In this document: in pieces, positions 1 through 6,990 of the stretch
How the letters are laid out: the number at the start of each line of letters is the position of its first letter
How positions within the stretch are numbered: the stretch's first letter is position 1
NCBI GenBank assembly: GCA_043744275.1
Contig: JAYTUY010000315.1
Coordinates: 1-9,965 of the forward strand
DNA from: JAAFJT01 sp043744275
Lineage (GTDB): Bacteria; Bacteroidota; Bacteroidia; Chitinophagales; Saprospiraceae
DNA length: 9,965 nt
Direction of reading: 5' to 3'
Program-made: the position numbers and the translations under genes
Notes under the pieces: model-generated
What the model was told of the DNA's origin: nothing
What the model saw: only the letters and a program-made list of their open reading frames with translations
Databases searched by the model: none

Positions 1-128
1 ATATATTTTTAAATTTTTTTTATTAAAAATATCTCAAAATCCAATTCATAGTTTTGTAACTTCTGCTTAAAATATTAAATTAATTTCGATAAAATACAAA
101 AAAATGTGACTTGTTTTCGGATTTTTCA

Positions 129-159
129 TTTGACAATTAAATAAAAGAGAATATCTTTG
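129..159 (+). promoter_or_regulatory. Bacteroidota-type promoter (-33 TTTG, -7 TATCTTTG)
   Basis: TTTG at 129-132 is followed, after 19 bases, by TATCTTTG at 152-159. This matches the Bacteroidota primary sigma factor pattern, TTTG/TTG then about 19-21 bases then TAnnTTTG. Transcription would begin near 164-167, about 310 bases before the first gene. The transcript is therefore either a long leader for the response regulator gene or a separate small RNA. Confidence 0.6.
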
Positions 160-182
160 TAATAGAATAGAAATATTAAAAA

Positions 183-244
183 GCACCAATTTAATTCTAC
201 TCCCTATATTGGAATTAAAGTGCCATTTTACATTTTCTTTTTTT
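183..244 (+). other. Hairpin followed by T-rich tract; candidate small RNA end or leader structure
   Basis: GCAC (183-186) pairs with GTGC (220-223) and TTTAATTC (190-197) pairs with GAATTAAA (212-219), with a three-base bulge (CAA) and a 14-base loop. A T-rich stretch ending in seven T (238-244) follows. The T run starts some 14 bases after the stem, which is far for a classic intrinsic terminator. Together with the promoter at 129-159 this could bound an RNA of about 80 bases, or it could be a structured leader of the downstream gene. No known RNA family was recognised. Confidence 0.3.
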
Positions 245-474
245 AAAACATACTACTGAAATTTACGATTTTTTCAGACTTATATCAAACTTATAAAAAG
301 TAAATTTTCCTATTGAGCATGTCATTTTCATTTCAGTGCCTATTTTTCTCCCGAGGCAATTAATGTAGTGACTTGTATATTAAATTATTAAGCTTTTGAT
401 AATGACATCTTGAATGTTGTTGCTCATCAGCATGTATATTTTTTTTTACAAACACAACTATTATAACAAGCGCG

Positions 475-885
475 ATGAATACTCAGAATTTACAAAAAGC
501 AAACATTTTAATTATCGACGACCATGATGCCGTTCGGCTTCTATTGGGTTTAACTCTCAAAAATAGGTTCGACGTCATCACTAAAAAAGATGGTATTGAA
601 GGCATGGCTTGGCTATCAGCCGGCAATATTCCTGATTTAATCATGCTCGATATGCAAATGCCTCGCCTCAATGGTCTTGAATTCCTCAAACAGATTCGCA
701 CGAGCGGCATGTTTAGAGACATCCCTGTTATTTTAGTTTCAGCTAATGAAAATGAATATGAAATAACTCAATCTTTTGGTTTGGGTATCGTGGATTTTAT
801 TCGCAAACCTTTCAACCCCATAAAACTGAAAGAAAAAGTAGATAATATCTTGAATAAAAAAACAAACAATATTTTTCATTGTTAA
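475..885 (+). CDS. Stand-alone response regulator receiver (REC) protein
   Basis: A 136-residue protein made of one CheY-like receiver domain without an output domain. The acidic pair is D15-D16 (in IIDDHD), the phospho-acceptor is D59 (IMLDMQMP), the switch Ser is S89 (VILVSAN) and the conserved Lys is K111 followed by Pro (RKPF), so it should accept a phosphoryl group. Single-domain receivers act by protein contact, often on a kinase, phosphorelay or enzyme partner in the cytoplasm. No histidine kinase is encoded in the window. It lies 62 bases before a sugar-phosphotransferase carrying a degenerate receiver domain, with no terminator between, so an operon and a role in controlling surface-glycan synthesis are likely but inferred. 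The ATG is chosen because the domain begins only about ten residues later. Confidence 0.92.
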   Translation: MNTQNLQKANILIIDDHDAVRLLLGLTLKNRFDVITKKDGIEGMAWLSAGNIPDLIMLDMQMPRLNGLEFLKQIRTSGMFRDIPVILVSANENEYEITQSFGLGIVDFIRKPFNPIKLKEKVDNILNKKTNNIFHC

Positions 886-947
886 ACTTAATATTATAAA
901 CAAACATCTTATAATCATTAACAAGACACACACGCAAACAAACTACT

Positions 948-2015
948 ATGACCCAAACATTACCTACTCTCGCTCTTCGTAGAACAAAAGAGCTTTTAGT
1001 TTTAAATATTTCTAATTGTACGTCCGAATTTGTAGCTTCGTTGACGCAATACAATATTGACGCTTTTGACGGCGTACATGCCTATCGCCAATTGGTAAAA
1101 CTCCAAACAGCCTCAAAACTTTCGGATGTGCCTTATGCCATTATCTGCGATTATCCTGCTTTAGCCAAAGATGATTTTGCCTTCGTCAGGGCTTTCAGAA
1201 AAAATATTCTCACAGCCCAAATTCCTATCATTGCTATTGCTTCCGATAAGGATATGATTGACCCGATGGCTCTCAGATATGGTATTGATGATTGCTATAT
1301 TCAGCCTGTGGATAGCCGCGATATTTGTGAACGGATTGAATTCCTCCGCAAGCACAAATCCACCATGACAGATATGAACATCAATGAAACGGACACTCTC
1401 AAAGTGCCAGTTTCTCCTTTCAAAAGGATTATTGATGTATTTATCGCTTGTTTTTGCATCTTTTTAGCAAGCCCGATACTCATTCTAACGGCTCTTTTGA
1501 TTCGTTTGGAGTCTCGCGGTCCAGTTATTTATCGCTCAAAACGCAGCGGAACGGGATATATGGTCTTCGATTTTCTTAAATTTCGCTCTATGTATGCTGA
1601 TTCGGACAGTCGATTAGCTGAAATTCAACACATGAATCAATATAGCGATTCTACATTTATGAAAGTAAAAAATGATCCAAGGATTACACGGGTCGGACGG
1701 TTTATAAGAAAAACAAGCATTGATGAACTGCCGCAATTGTTCAATGTACTGAGGGGTGATATGTCTATCGTCGGCAATCGACCACTGCCCCTTTATGAAG
1801 CAGAGCAACTCACTAAAGAAGATTGGGCTTACCGTTTCATGGCACCTGCAGGCATCACAGGCTTGTGGCAAGTCACCAAACGCGGTAACGACAATATGTC
1901 ATCTGAAGAGCGTATAGGTTTAGATATTGATTATGCCAAGAGAAATTCTTTTTGGTTTGATTTGAAAATTTTATTCAGAACACCTTTCTCACTCATTCAA
2001 AAAGAAAACGTTTAG
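948..2015 (+). CDS. Polyprenyl-phosphate sugar-phosphotransferase with N-terminal pseudo-receiver domain
   Basis: A 355-residue protein in two parts. Residues about 14-137 have the pattern of a receiver domain: D68 sits at the phospho-acceptor place (YAIICDYP) and S99 at the switch place (IPIIAIAS). The N-terminal acidic pair is absent (LVLNISN) and the conserved Lys before Pro is Gln (Q119-P120), so normal phosphorylation is doubtful. Residues about 157-355 form a bacterial sugar transferase domain (WcaJ/WbaP/PglC type): KRIIDV at 159-164, a membrane segment about 163-187, KFRSMY at 211-216, the catalytic Asp-Glu pair D259-E260 in SIDELPQ, LRGDMS at 268-273 and GLWQV near the C-terminus. Such enzymes move a sugar phosphate from a nucleotide sugar to undecaprenyl phosphate at the inner membrane, the first step of exopolysaccharide or O-antigen assembly. 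The usual large N-terminal membrane region of WcaJ/WbaP is replaced here by the receiver-like part. Probably cotranscribed with the upstream receiver gene; a terminator follows. Confidence 0.9.
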   Translation: MTQTLPTLALRRTKELLVLNISNCTSEFVASLTQYNIDAFDGVHAYRQLVKLQTASKLSDVPYAIICDYPALAKDDFAFVRAFRKNILTAQIPIIAIASDKDMIDPMALRYGIDDCYIQPVDSRDICERIEFLRKHKSTMTDMNINETDTLKVPVSPFKRIIDVFIACFCIFLASPILILTALLIRLESRGPVIYRSKRSGTGYMVFDFLKFRSMYADSDSRLAEIQHMNQYSDSTFMKVKNDPRITRVGRFIRKTSIDELPQLFNVLRGDMSIVGNRPLPLYEAEQLTKEDWAYRFMAPAGITGLWQVTKRGNDNMSSEERIGLDIDYAKRNSFWFDLKILFRTPFSLIQKENV

Positions 2016-2048
2016 ATTTAGAAAAATCTTTTTAAATCTAAAAACATT

Positions 2049-2077
2049 GTGGCAAGTCATCAGCTTGCCACTTTTTT
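2049..2077 (+). terminator. Intrinsic terminator after the sugar-phosphotransferase gene
   Basis: GTGGCAAG (2049-2056) and CTTGCCAC (2064-2071) form a perfect 8-bp stem with a 7-base loop, followed directly by six T (2072-2077). It begins 33 bases after the stop codon and ends the receiver/sugar-phosphotransferase unit, so the next genes need their own promoter. Confidence 0.9.
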
Positions 2078-2100
2078 AATGCATAATTTTTAAGAAAACT

Positions 2101-2108
2101 TATCTTTG
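2101..2108 (+). promoter_or_regulatory. -7 box (TATCTTTG) of the glycosyltransferase operon
   Basis: TATCTTTG matches the Bacteroidota -7 consensus TAnnTTTG and lies 24 bases after the terminator, where a new unit must start. A clear -33 TTG at the usual distance is not seen; the matching place is T-rich. Transcription from here would start near 2113-2116, which argues against using the in-frame TTG at 2106, inside the box, as a start codon. Confidence 0.6.
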
Positions 2109-2129
2109 CAAGCGAAAACCGATTTAAAA

Positions 2130-3044
2130 TTGAGAAATCAACCACTTATATCTATCATAACAGTGAATTACAACGGCTTGGACTTAACCGTTGAATTGCT
2201 TGATTCCATCAGACAACTTTCCTATAAAAACGTTGAAATTTTTGTGGTTGACAATGCTTCAAAAGAAAACCCTCAATATTTTTTTAATGATCAATATCCT
2301 GAGGTAAAATTTATTCGGTCTGAAAAAAACTTGGGTTTTGCAGGCGGGAATAATTTGGCAGTCAAAGAATCGAAAGGCGATTTTTTGTTTTTCATCAATA
2401 ACGATGCTGAAATGACTGAGGGGTGCTTAGAAAAACTTGTCGAATTATTTCAAAGCCATCCAAAATTAGGTGTTGCTTCACCCCTACTTTGTTATTTTAA
2501 TGAAAACCCTAAAGAAACACCCGACTTAATTCAATATGCAGGCTCAACGCATTTGCATCCAATGACTGCTCGCAATCTGACAATCGGTGAAAAAGAAATC
2601 AACAAGGGACAGTATAATCAACCCCAACCTACGGCTTATGCACATGGTGCAGCCATGATGGTAAAAAGAGAAGTCATTGAGAATGTTGGTGTTATGTTTG
2701 AGGATTTTTTCTTATATTATGAAGAGCTTGATTGGTGTGAGCGCATTCGTCGGGCAGGGTATGAGATTTGGGTAGAACCCCGTGCTAAGATATATCATAA
2801 AGAATCTGTAACAGTGGGTGCAATGTCTCCGTTGAAAACATATTACCTGAATCGCAATCGTATTTATTTTATGCGGCGCAATTTTTCAGGTTTTAATTTA
2901 TTACTTTTCAGTTTTTTTCTCATATTTTTCACCATTCCAAAAAATTTATTGATGTTTTTACTGAGGGGTCAATTTGAACACGCTCAGGTATTTATCAAAG
3001 CCATTGTTTGGAATATAACAAATTTAACACAAAATTCTAATTAA
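2130..3044 (+). CDS. GT2 family glycosyltransferase (rhamnosyltransferase/WcaE-like)
   Basis: About 304 residues. The N-terminus is a GT-A fold of family GT2: PLISIITVNYNG at 5-16, the nucleotide-binding VVDNAS with D41, and NNDAE with D92 at the metal-binding place; FFLYYEELDWCERIRRAGY near 200-220 is the typical acceptor-side block with the likely base. A hydrophobic C-terminal segment (after RRNFSGFN) probably anchors it to the inner membrane. It would add one sugar from a nucleotide donor to a lipid-linked glycan; the sugar cannot be told. No ATG lies near the domain start. I chose TTG at 2130, which begins just before the conserved block; an in-frame TTG at 2106 would add eight residues but sits in the promoter box. 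First gene of the 2101-6600 unit; it contains two copies of the ACTGAGGGGT word. Confidence 0.88.
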   Translation: MRNQPLISIITVNYNGLDLTVELLDSIRQLSYKNVEIFVVDNASKENPQYFFNDQYPEVKFIRSEKNLGFAGGNNLAVKESKGDFLFFINNDAEMTEGCLEKLVELFQSHPKLGVASPLLCYFNENPKETPDLIQYAGSTHLHPMTARNLTIGEKEINKGQYNQPQPTAYAHGAAMMVKREVIENVGVMFEDFFLYYEELDWCERIRRAGYEIWVEPRAKIYHKESVTVGAMSPLKTYYLNRNRIYFMRRNFSGFNLLLFSFFLIFFTIPKNLLMFLLRGQFEHAQVFIKAIVWNITNLTQNSN

Positions 3045-3060
3045 GATTAATCAATTAAAA

Positions 3061-4062
3061 ATGACAACATTGACATACGCATTCTACATCTTATCTTCAA
3101 TACTCCTATTTTTTCTCATTTTTCCTTTCATCACTGTCGTTTTAAGTTTTTTCAAAAAAGAAAAAACGCTCAAAATATTGAGGAACGAAATCCCGAAGCA
3201 AGCGGGACTGAGGGGGTCGAAAAATTCGGAAAAGTACGATTATGCCAACATTATCACTGCCTACCGCAATGTGGATATAGCGAAGCCTTTGATTCAATCA
3301 TTGCTGATGCAAACGCATCAAAATCATCATATTTATCTCTTAGCAGACAATTGCGATATGTCCGATTGGGATTTTCAACATGAAAAACTAACGGTTTTGA
3401 ATCCTCAGCCTGCTCTGAATTTGAAAGTAAAATCCATCATTTACGCGACCGAACACTTTGTTCGCAAGCATGATTATAGCGTTATTTGGGATGCCGACAA
3501 CTTGGCTCACCCTCAATTTTTGGAGAATGTCAATGCTTATGCCCTCGCTGGTTTTAAAGCCATTCAAGGGCAACGGACAGCTAAAAACTTGGATTCAACA
3601 GTGGCAGCAGCCGATGCTTTGGGCGAGTTTTATAAAAATTATGTCGAACGGCAAGTACCACCACTTTTGGGCAGTTCGTCTGTGATTTCAGGCAGTGGCA
3701 TGGCGATTGAGCAAAATTTGTACGCATCCTATTTATATGGTGAAGACATTACGAAGGGAAAAGAACTTTGGAAAAAAATGATGCAAGAGGATAAAATCCT
3801 ACAAAATCATATCATAAATCAGTGCGAACGCATTGTTTATGCTAAAAATGCCTTGTGTTATGACGAAAAAATAAGTGAAGTATCGGACATCGAAACGCAA
3901 CGCAGCCGCTGGCTTTTCTCTTATTTTCAGAATTTGAAGAACACAACAGGCTTTGTACTGAGGGGTCTATTCACTTTAAATTGGAACACATTATTTTTCG
4001 GATTAGTGACAGTAGCACCTCCTTTGTTCATTTTATTGGGTTTATCAGGCATGTTTTTTTAG
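3061..4062 (+). CDS. Synthase-like GT2 glycosyltransferase, main part, cut short by a frameshift
   Basis: 333 residues in this frame. One N-terminal membrane segment (about 6-31), a hydrophilic linker (32-58), then a GT2 domain: D96 in LLADNC, DAD at 144-146, the likely base in QEDK (E243-D244) and QRSRW at 280-284, which matches the Q(Q/R)xRW signature of processive synthases such as cellulose, hyaluronan and poly-GlcNAc synthases. A C-terminal membrane segment starts near 309 and the frame stops abruptly after GMFF, in mid-membrane region. The -1 frame continues with further membrane helices and the family-like tail up to 4313, so the intact gene is most likely 3061-4313 (417 residues). It starts 16 bases after the previous gene, in one operon. 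It probably extends or polymerises a glycan at the inner membrane; substrate unknown. Confidence 0.85.
   Translation: MTTLTYAFYILSSILLFFLIFPFITVVLSFFKKEKTLKILRNEIPKQAGLRGSKNSEKYDYANIITAYRNVDIAKPLIQSLLMQTHQNHHIYLLADNCDMSDWDFQHEKLTVLNPQPALNLKVKSIIYATEHFVRKHDYSVIWDADNLAHPQFLENVNAYALAGFKAIQGQRTAKNLDSTVAAADALGEFYKNYVERQVPPLLGSSSVISGSGMAIEQNLYASYLYGEDITKGKELWKKMMQEDKILQNHIINQCERIVYAKNALCYDEKISEVSDIETQRSRWLFSYFQNLKNTTGFVLRGLFTLNWNTLFFGLVTVAPPLFILLGLSGMFF
3191..3217 (+). repeat. Inverted repeat joined to a copy of the G-rich word, inside a gene
   Basis: TCCCG (3191-3195) and CGGGA (3203-3207) form a 5-bp stem with a 7-base loop, and the last A of the stem is the first base of ACTGAGGGGGT (3207-3217). 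The block is in frame in the hydrophilic linker of the synthase-like glycosyltransferase, residues about 44-53. It is the only copy of the word with such a hairpin, and looks like a small REP-like element or an in-frame insertion. Confidence 0.5.
4054..4060 (+). other. Seven-T frameshift site in the GT2 synthase-like gene
   Basis: The 0 frame reads ATG TTT TTT TAG. Slipping back one base, or an eighth T, gives ATG TTT TTT TTA GTG and continues to a stop at 4311-4313. The T run can be a place of programmed or transcriptional slippage, a phase-variable tract, a fresh mutation or a sequencing error; the sequence alone cannot tell. Confidence 0.75.
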
Positions 4063-4313
4063 TGAGTCTTTTCATTAGTTTAAAAATCGGCTTGGCATTT
4101 ATTTTAGGCGTATCCGTTTTTATAGGTAATATTTTTTGGACTTTATACCTTTCCAATGTGCCGCCTCAAGTATGGTTAGCCGTAGAAGCCATGCCTTTAT
4201 TTATTGTAAAACAAATCAAGGCATTGTTTAAAATGACCAATCCAAATAAAAATTTCAAACATTCTGAGCATAAAATTAAAGTGTCAATTGATGATGTTTT
4301 GAAAGATAAATAA
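4059..4313 (+). CDS. C-terminal membrane part of the GT2 synthase-like protein, in the -1 frame
   Basis: From TTA at 4059 the -1 frame gives 84 residues that continue the interrupted protein: LVSLFISLKIGLAFILG and the following stretch form one or two more membrane helices, then a short amphipathic part (PLFIVKQIKALFKM) and a polar tail ending in SIDDVLKDK. It has no convincing start of its own; the ATG at 3981 in this frame lies inside the coding part of the other frame. The stop overlaps the next start as TAATG (4311-4315), a coupling arrangement that makes sense only if ribosomes reach 4313. Both points support a single 417-residue protein. Confidence 0.75.
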   Translation, partial: LVSLFISLKIGLAFILGVSVFIGNIFWTLYLSNVPPQVWLAVEAMPLFIVKQIKALFKMTNPNKNFKHSEHKIKVSIDDVLKDK

Positions 4314-5026
4314 TGATTTCAATGAAACGTTTTTTTCATATCTCCTTATTTTTCAACTTTTTATGCATTATAGGCATTTTTTATGCAATAGTCAAAATCG
4401 GTAGCCCAAGCTATCTATATTACTTGATAAAAAATAAAGGACAAGGTGTTGTTTCATTAAAAAAACATAAAACAAGCCATTTGAAAACACTGCCGATTGT
4501 TGAAGGGCGCATAATTATGTTGGGCAACAGCATCACCGCCGAATGCGAATGGGCTGAATTATTAGAAAATCCTAATATTCTCAACAGAGGTGTGATTGGC
4601 GATGGCACAACAGATATTTTGAATCGATTGGATGATGTGATTATTATGAAACCCAGAAAGATTTTTCTGCTTATTGGCGTGAATGACCTGCTATACCTAC
4701 CCCTCAGTAAAATCAGTGAAAATTATGAGAAAATAGTCAATCGCCTACTTCTTGAATCACCTAACACAAAGCTATATTTAGAAAGTATTTTGCCTGTGCA
4801 TAATGACTTTCGCCGAAACGGCATGAAAAATGACGACATTGATATATTAAATAAAAACATTGAACAAATCGCCCAAAAGCAAGGTCAAGTTTTTATTAAT
4901 TTGAATGAAAAGTTTAAAAATACTGAGGGGGGGCTGAATCCTGAATATTCAATAGACGGTATTCATCTGAACGGAAAAGGGTATTTACTTTTCAAAGATA
5001 TTATTTTACCATACATAAATGATTGA
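4313..5026 (+). CDS. Membrane-anchored SGNH/GDSL-family hydrolase
   Basis: 237 residues. An N-terminal hydrophobic segment (about 7-27) should act as signal anchor or signal peptide, placing the domain outside the inner membrane. The four SGNH blocks are present: block I GNSIT with catalytic S73, block II with G93 (RGVIGDGT), block III GVND with N124, and block V DGIH with D215 and H218. Family members hydrolyse or transfer O-acyl groups, including on sugars. Next to an MBOAT gene the likely job is O-acetyl transfer to, or removal from, the glycan made by the cluster, as in the AlgI/AlgJ/AlgX and PatA/PatB pairs; this is inferred. Start ATG overlaps the preceding stop by one base (TAATG); a second in-frame ATG lies three codons on. 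Confidence 0.9.
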   Translation: MISMKRFFHISLFFNFLCIIGIFYAIVKIGSPSYLYYLIKNKGQGVVSLKKHKTSHLKTLPIVEGRIIMLGNSITAECEWAELLENPNILNRGVIGDGTTDILNRLDDVIIMKPRKIFLLIGVNDLLYLPLSKISENYEKIVNRLLLESPNTKLYLESILPVHNDFRRNGMKNDDIDILNKNIEQIAQKQGQVFINLNEKFKNTEGGLNPEYSIDGIHLNGKGYLLFKDIILPYIND

Positions 5027-5073
5027 TAACTAAGAGAATAACTAATTATTGACACTAAATCGGTAAACTACAT

Positions 5074-6507
5074 ATGGTTTTTAATAGCATCGTTTTTCTA
5101 ATTTTTATCCTTATTTTTTTTCCAACTTATTGGTTCTTGAAAGGTCGCGCACGTATGTGGCTGTGTCTGGTGGCGAGTTATATTTTTTATGGCTGGTGGG
5201 ATTGGCGGTTTCTGGGCATCGTTATGTTCACAACCACGCTCGATTATTGGCTCGGTATATTCATAGATGACGCTGAAAACGAATCAAAAAGAAAGCGTTT
5301 AGTCATCCTTTCAGTTATCTCAAATCTCGGATTTTTAGGTTTTTTCAAATATTTCAACTTCTTCGCTGATAGTTTTGCCAAGATATTGCACAGCGTTGGC
5401 ATACAAGAGAGTTGGAATACTTTGCATATTATTTTACCCATTGGTATTTCTTTTTATACTTTTCAATCCATGAGTTACACGATTGATGTTTATAGAAAAG
5501 AAATAAAAGCCGAACGCGATTTTTTCCTTTATGCCACTTTTGTATCGTTTTTTCCGCAACTCGTAGCGGGACCCATAGTGCGTGCAAGACAGTTTTTGCC
5601 ACAATTTCAAGGAGGCGATAGAGTGTTTTCATGGGCGCGTTTTACTGAGGGGTTGGCTCAAGTGCTTTGGGGTTTCTTCAAAAAAGTGGCAATTGCGGAT
5701 TCAATTGCCCCATTTGTTGACCAAATATTTGCATTTCCAGGCAATTTCAGTTCTTTAAGTTGCTTGATTGGCGTCATTTTATATTCATTTCAAATATATT
5801 GCGATTTTTCGGGCTACTCCAATATCGCTTGTGGTTTGGCAGAAATGCTGGGTTTTACTTTCCCTTGGAATTTTAGAACGCCCTATTTTTCTAAGAATTT
5901 TTCAGAGTTTTGGACGCGTTGGCATATTTCTCTTTCGTCATGGCTACGCGATTATCTTTATATTTCGTTGGGTGGAAATAGAGGCGGCAAGTACATGACT
6001 TATCGAAATAATATGCTGACGATGGTGATTGGTGGCTTATGGCATGGGGCTAATTGGACGTTTGTGTTTTGGGGATTTCTACATGGTTTGTATCTCATTG
6101 TTCAACGCATAGCAGGACCGATTTTAGGTAAATTTGAAAATTTTATCAAGATGCCTAAGTGGATACAAATAGTTTTAGACATCGGAATTGTCTATTTTTT
6201 CACTTGTTTTGCTTGGATTTTCTTTAGAGCTAAGGATTTTTCAACAGCTATCGGCGTGATAAAAAACATAGCCAGTTTGGAAGGTTTTTCATGGGGAACT
6301 GTCATTGATAAATTCGTTGTGATTAAAGCTTTTATTCTTATTTTAATCCTTTTGACGGCTGAAATCATTCATAATAATGTAAAAGATTTACAGCAATTAG
6401 CCATTGAGAACCCTGTTTTCAGAGTCGTCAGCTTTGCTACTTTAATGCTTTTGGCAGCATTTTTCGGCACTTTTTCAGCGAATGCATTTATCTATTTTCA
6501 ATTCTGA
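5074..6507 (+). CDS. MBOAT family membrane-bound O-acyltransferase (AlgI/DltB-like)
   Basis: 477 residues, usual for the family, with many hydrophobic segments through the whole length. Marks of the AlgI group: PQLVAGPIVR near 165, the block W283-H284-I-S-L-S-S-W-L-R-D-Y-L at 283-295 followed by LGGNRGG, and GGLWHGANW at 320-328 with the invariant H324; a second His is H337 in GFLHGLY. Such proteins pass acyl groups, mostly acetyl, across the inner membrane to a polysaccharide or wall polymer, usually with an SGNH or AlgX/J-like partner. The SGNH gene just upstream (47-base gap) fits. Last gene of the unit; a terminator follows. The glycan acylated is not known. Confidence 0.94.
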   Translation: MVFNSIVFLIFILIFFPTYWFLKGRARMWLCLVASYIFYGWWDWRFLGIVMFTTTLDYWLGIFIDDAENESKRKRLVILSVISNLGFLGFFKYFNFFADSFAKILHSVGIQESWNTLHIILPIGISFYTFQSMSYTIDVYRKEIKAERDFFLYATFVSFFPQLVAGPIVRARQFLPQFQGGDRVFSWARFTEGLAQVLWGFFKKVAIADSIAPFVDQIFAFPGNFSSLSCLIGVILYSFQIYCDFSGYSNIACGLAEMLGFTFPWNFRTPYFSKNFSEFWTRWHISLSSWLRDYLYISLGGNRGGKYMTYRNNMLTMVIGGLWHGANWTFVFWGFLHGLYLIVQRIAGPILGKFENFIKMPKWIQIVLDIGIVYFFTCFAWIFFRAKDFSTAIGVIKNIASLEGFSWGTVIDKFVVIKAFILILILLTAEIIHNNVKDLQQLAIENPVFRVVSFATLMLLAAFFGTFSANAFIYFQF

Positions 6508-6518
6508 TTAATTAGGAA

Positions 6519-6546
6519 TTTGAAATTTGAAATTTGAAATTTGAAA
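6519..6546. repeat. Four tandem copies of TTTGAAA
   Basis: Units at 6519-6525, 6526-6532, 6533-6539 and 6540-6546 are identical, and a degenerate copy of the ACTGAGGGGT word (ACTGAGTGGGT, 6548-6558) follows directly. It lies between the MBOAT stop and the terminator. A 7-base unit could change copy number by slippage. Confidence 0.85.
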
Positions 6547-6563
6547 TACTGAGTGGGTGACAT

Positions 6564-6603
6564 AAAAAAGTCTCGTAGCGCATGCGTTACGAGACTTTTC
6601 TTT
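6564..6603. terminator. Bidirectional intrinsic terminator between convergent genes
   Basis: TCTCGTAGCG (6571-6580) and CGTTACGAGA (6585-6594) pair over ten positions with one G-T pair and a CATG loop; flanking A and T runs extend the stem and give a T tract on both strands. It ends the MBOAT operon on the plus strand and serves the DUF2795-type gene on the minus strand. Confidence 0.9.
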
Positions 6604-6676
6604 GATATTTAAATCGCAAAATGACAGCTATTTTTTTAAGCCTTTTGGGTAAAGATGTCAGTAGCGGCGATTTGAT

Positions 6677-6898
6677 TCAATATTCGTCTTCATTGAAAAA
6701 GAAGTCATCCTTGCGGGGATAATCAGGCCAAATATCTTCGATACCTTCGTACATTTCGTTTTCGTCATCCAACTGTTGCAAATTTTCAATCACTTCAATA
6801 GGCGAACCCGAGCGGATAGCGAAATCAATCAACTCATCGCGGGTAGCGGGCCAAGGTGCTTCTTCCAAATACGATGCTAATTCAAGCGTCCAATACAT
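6677..6898 (-). CDS. Small acidic DUF2795-type protein
   Basis: 73 residues, strongly acidic, without membrane segment or signal peptide. MYWTLELASYLEEAPWPATRDEL at the start (W-P-A-T-R-D-E-L), then a short helical domain (IRSGSPIEVIENLQQL) and a C-terminus with IWPDYPRKDDFFF and EDEY. It matches from memory the short conserved Bacteroidota proteins placed in DUF2795; function unknown. It has its own promoter (6991-7021, leader about 90 bases) and ends before the shared terminator. The start ATG is the only one fitting the conserved N-terminus. Confidence 0.85.
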   Translation of the reverse strand: MYWTLELASYLEEAPWPATRDELIDFAIRSGSPIEVIENLQQLDDENEMYEGIEDIWPDYPRKDDFFFNEDEY

Positions 6899-6990
6899 AT
6901 TAATCCAAATTTAATTTACTAAATAATACGTTTTAAAGAATTTTAATTATTCTTTTAAACAATTTTAAGAATTTTTTTTATTTAAGGCTG

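Larger units (their letters stand above)
1..474. other. AT-rich intergenic region without a gene
   Basis: No credible coding region is visible on either strand; the only ATG-led frames are very short (for example a 14-codon frame from 319). The stretch is very rich in A and T, with long T runs. It contains a well-formed Bacteroidota promoter (129-159) and a hairpin (183-223), listed separately. The remaining part, about 250-474, shows no clear promoter next to the response regulator gene. Confidence 0.6.

Noticed and set aside
483..1054. Minus-strand frames over the receiver gene and the following gap
   Set aside because: They are antisense to the receiver gene and carry no recognisable domain.
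1748..3966. Leu-Arg-Gly as a shared protein motif explaining the word
   Set aside because: The same DNA word is read in other frames and on the other strand (Thr-Glu-Gly, Pro-Leu-Ser) and also stands between genes. Only the copy at 1748 is in a known family motif (LRGDMS).
3981..4313. A separate 110-residue membrane protein starting at ATG 3981
   Set aside because: Its first part overlaps the coding part of the glycosyltransferase in another frame; only the section after 4059 looks like protein, and it continues the interrupted gene.
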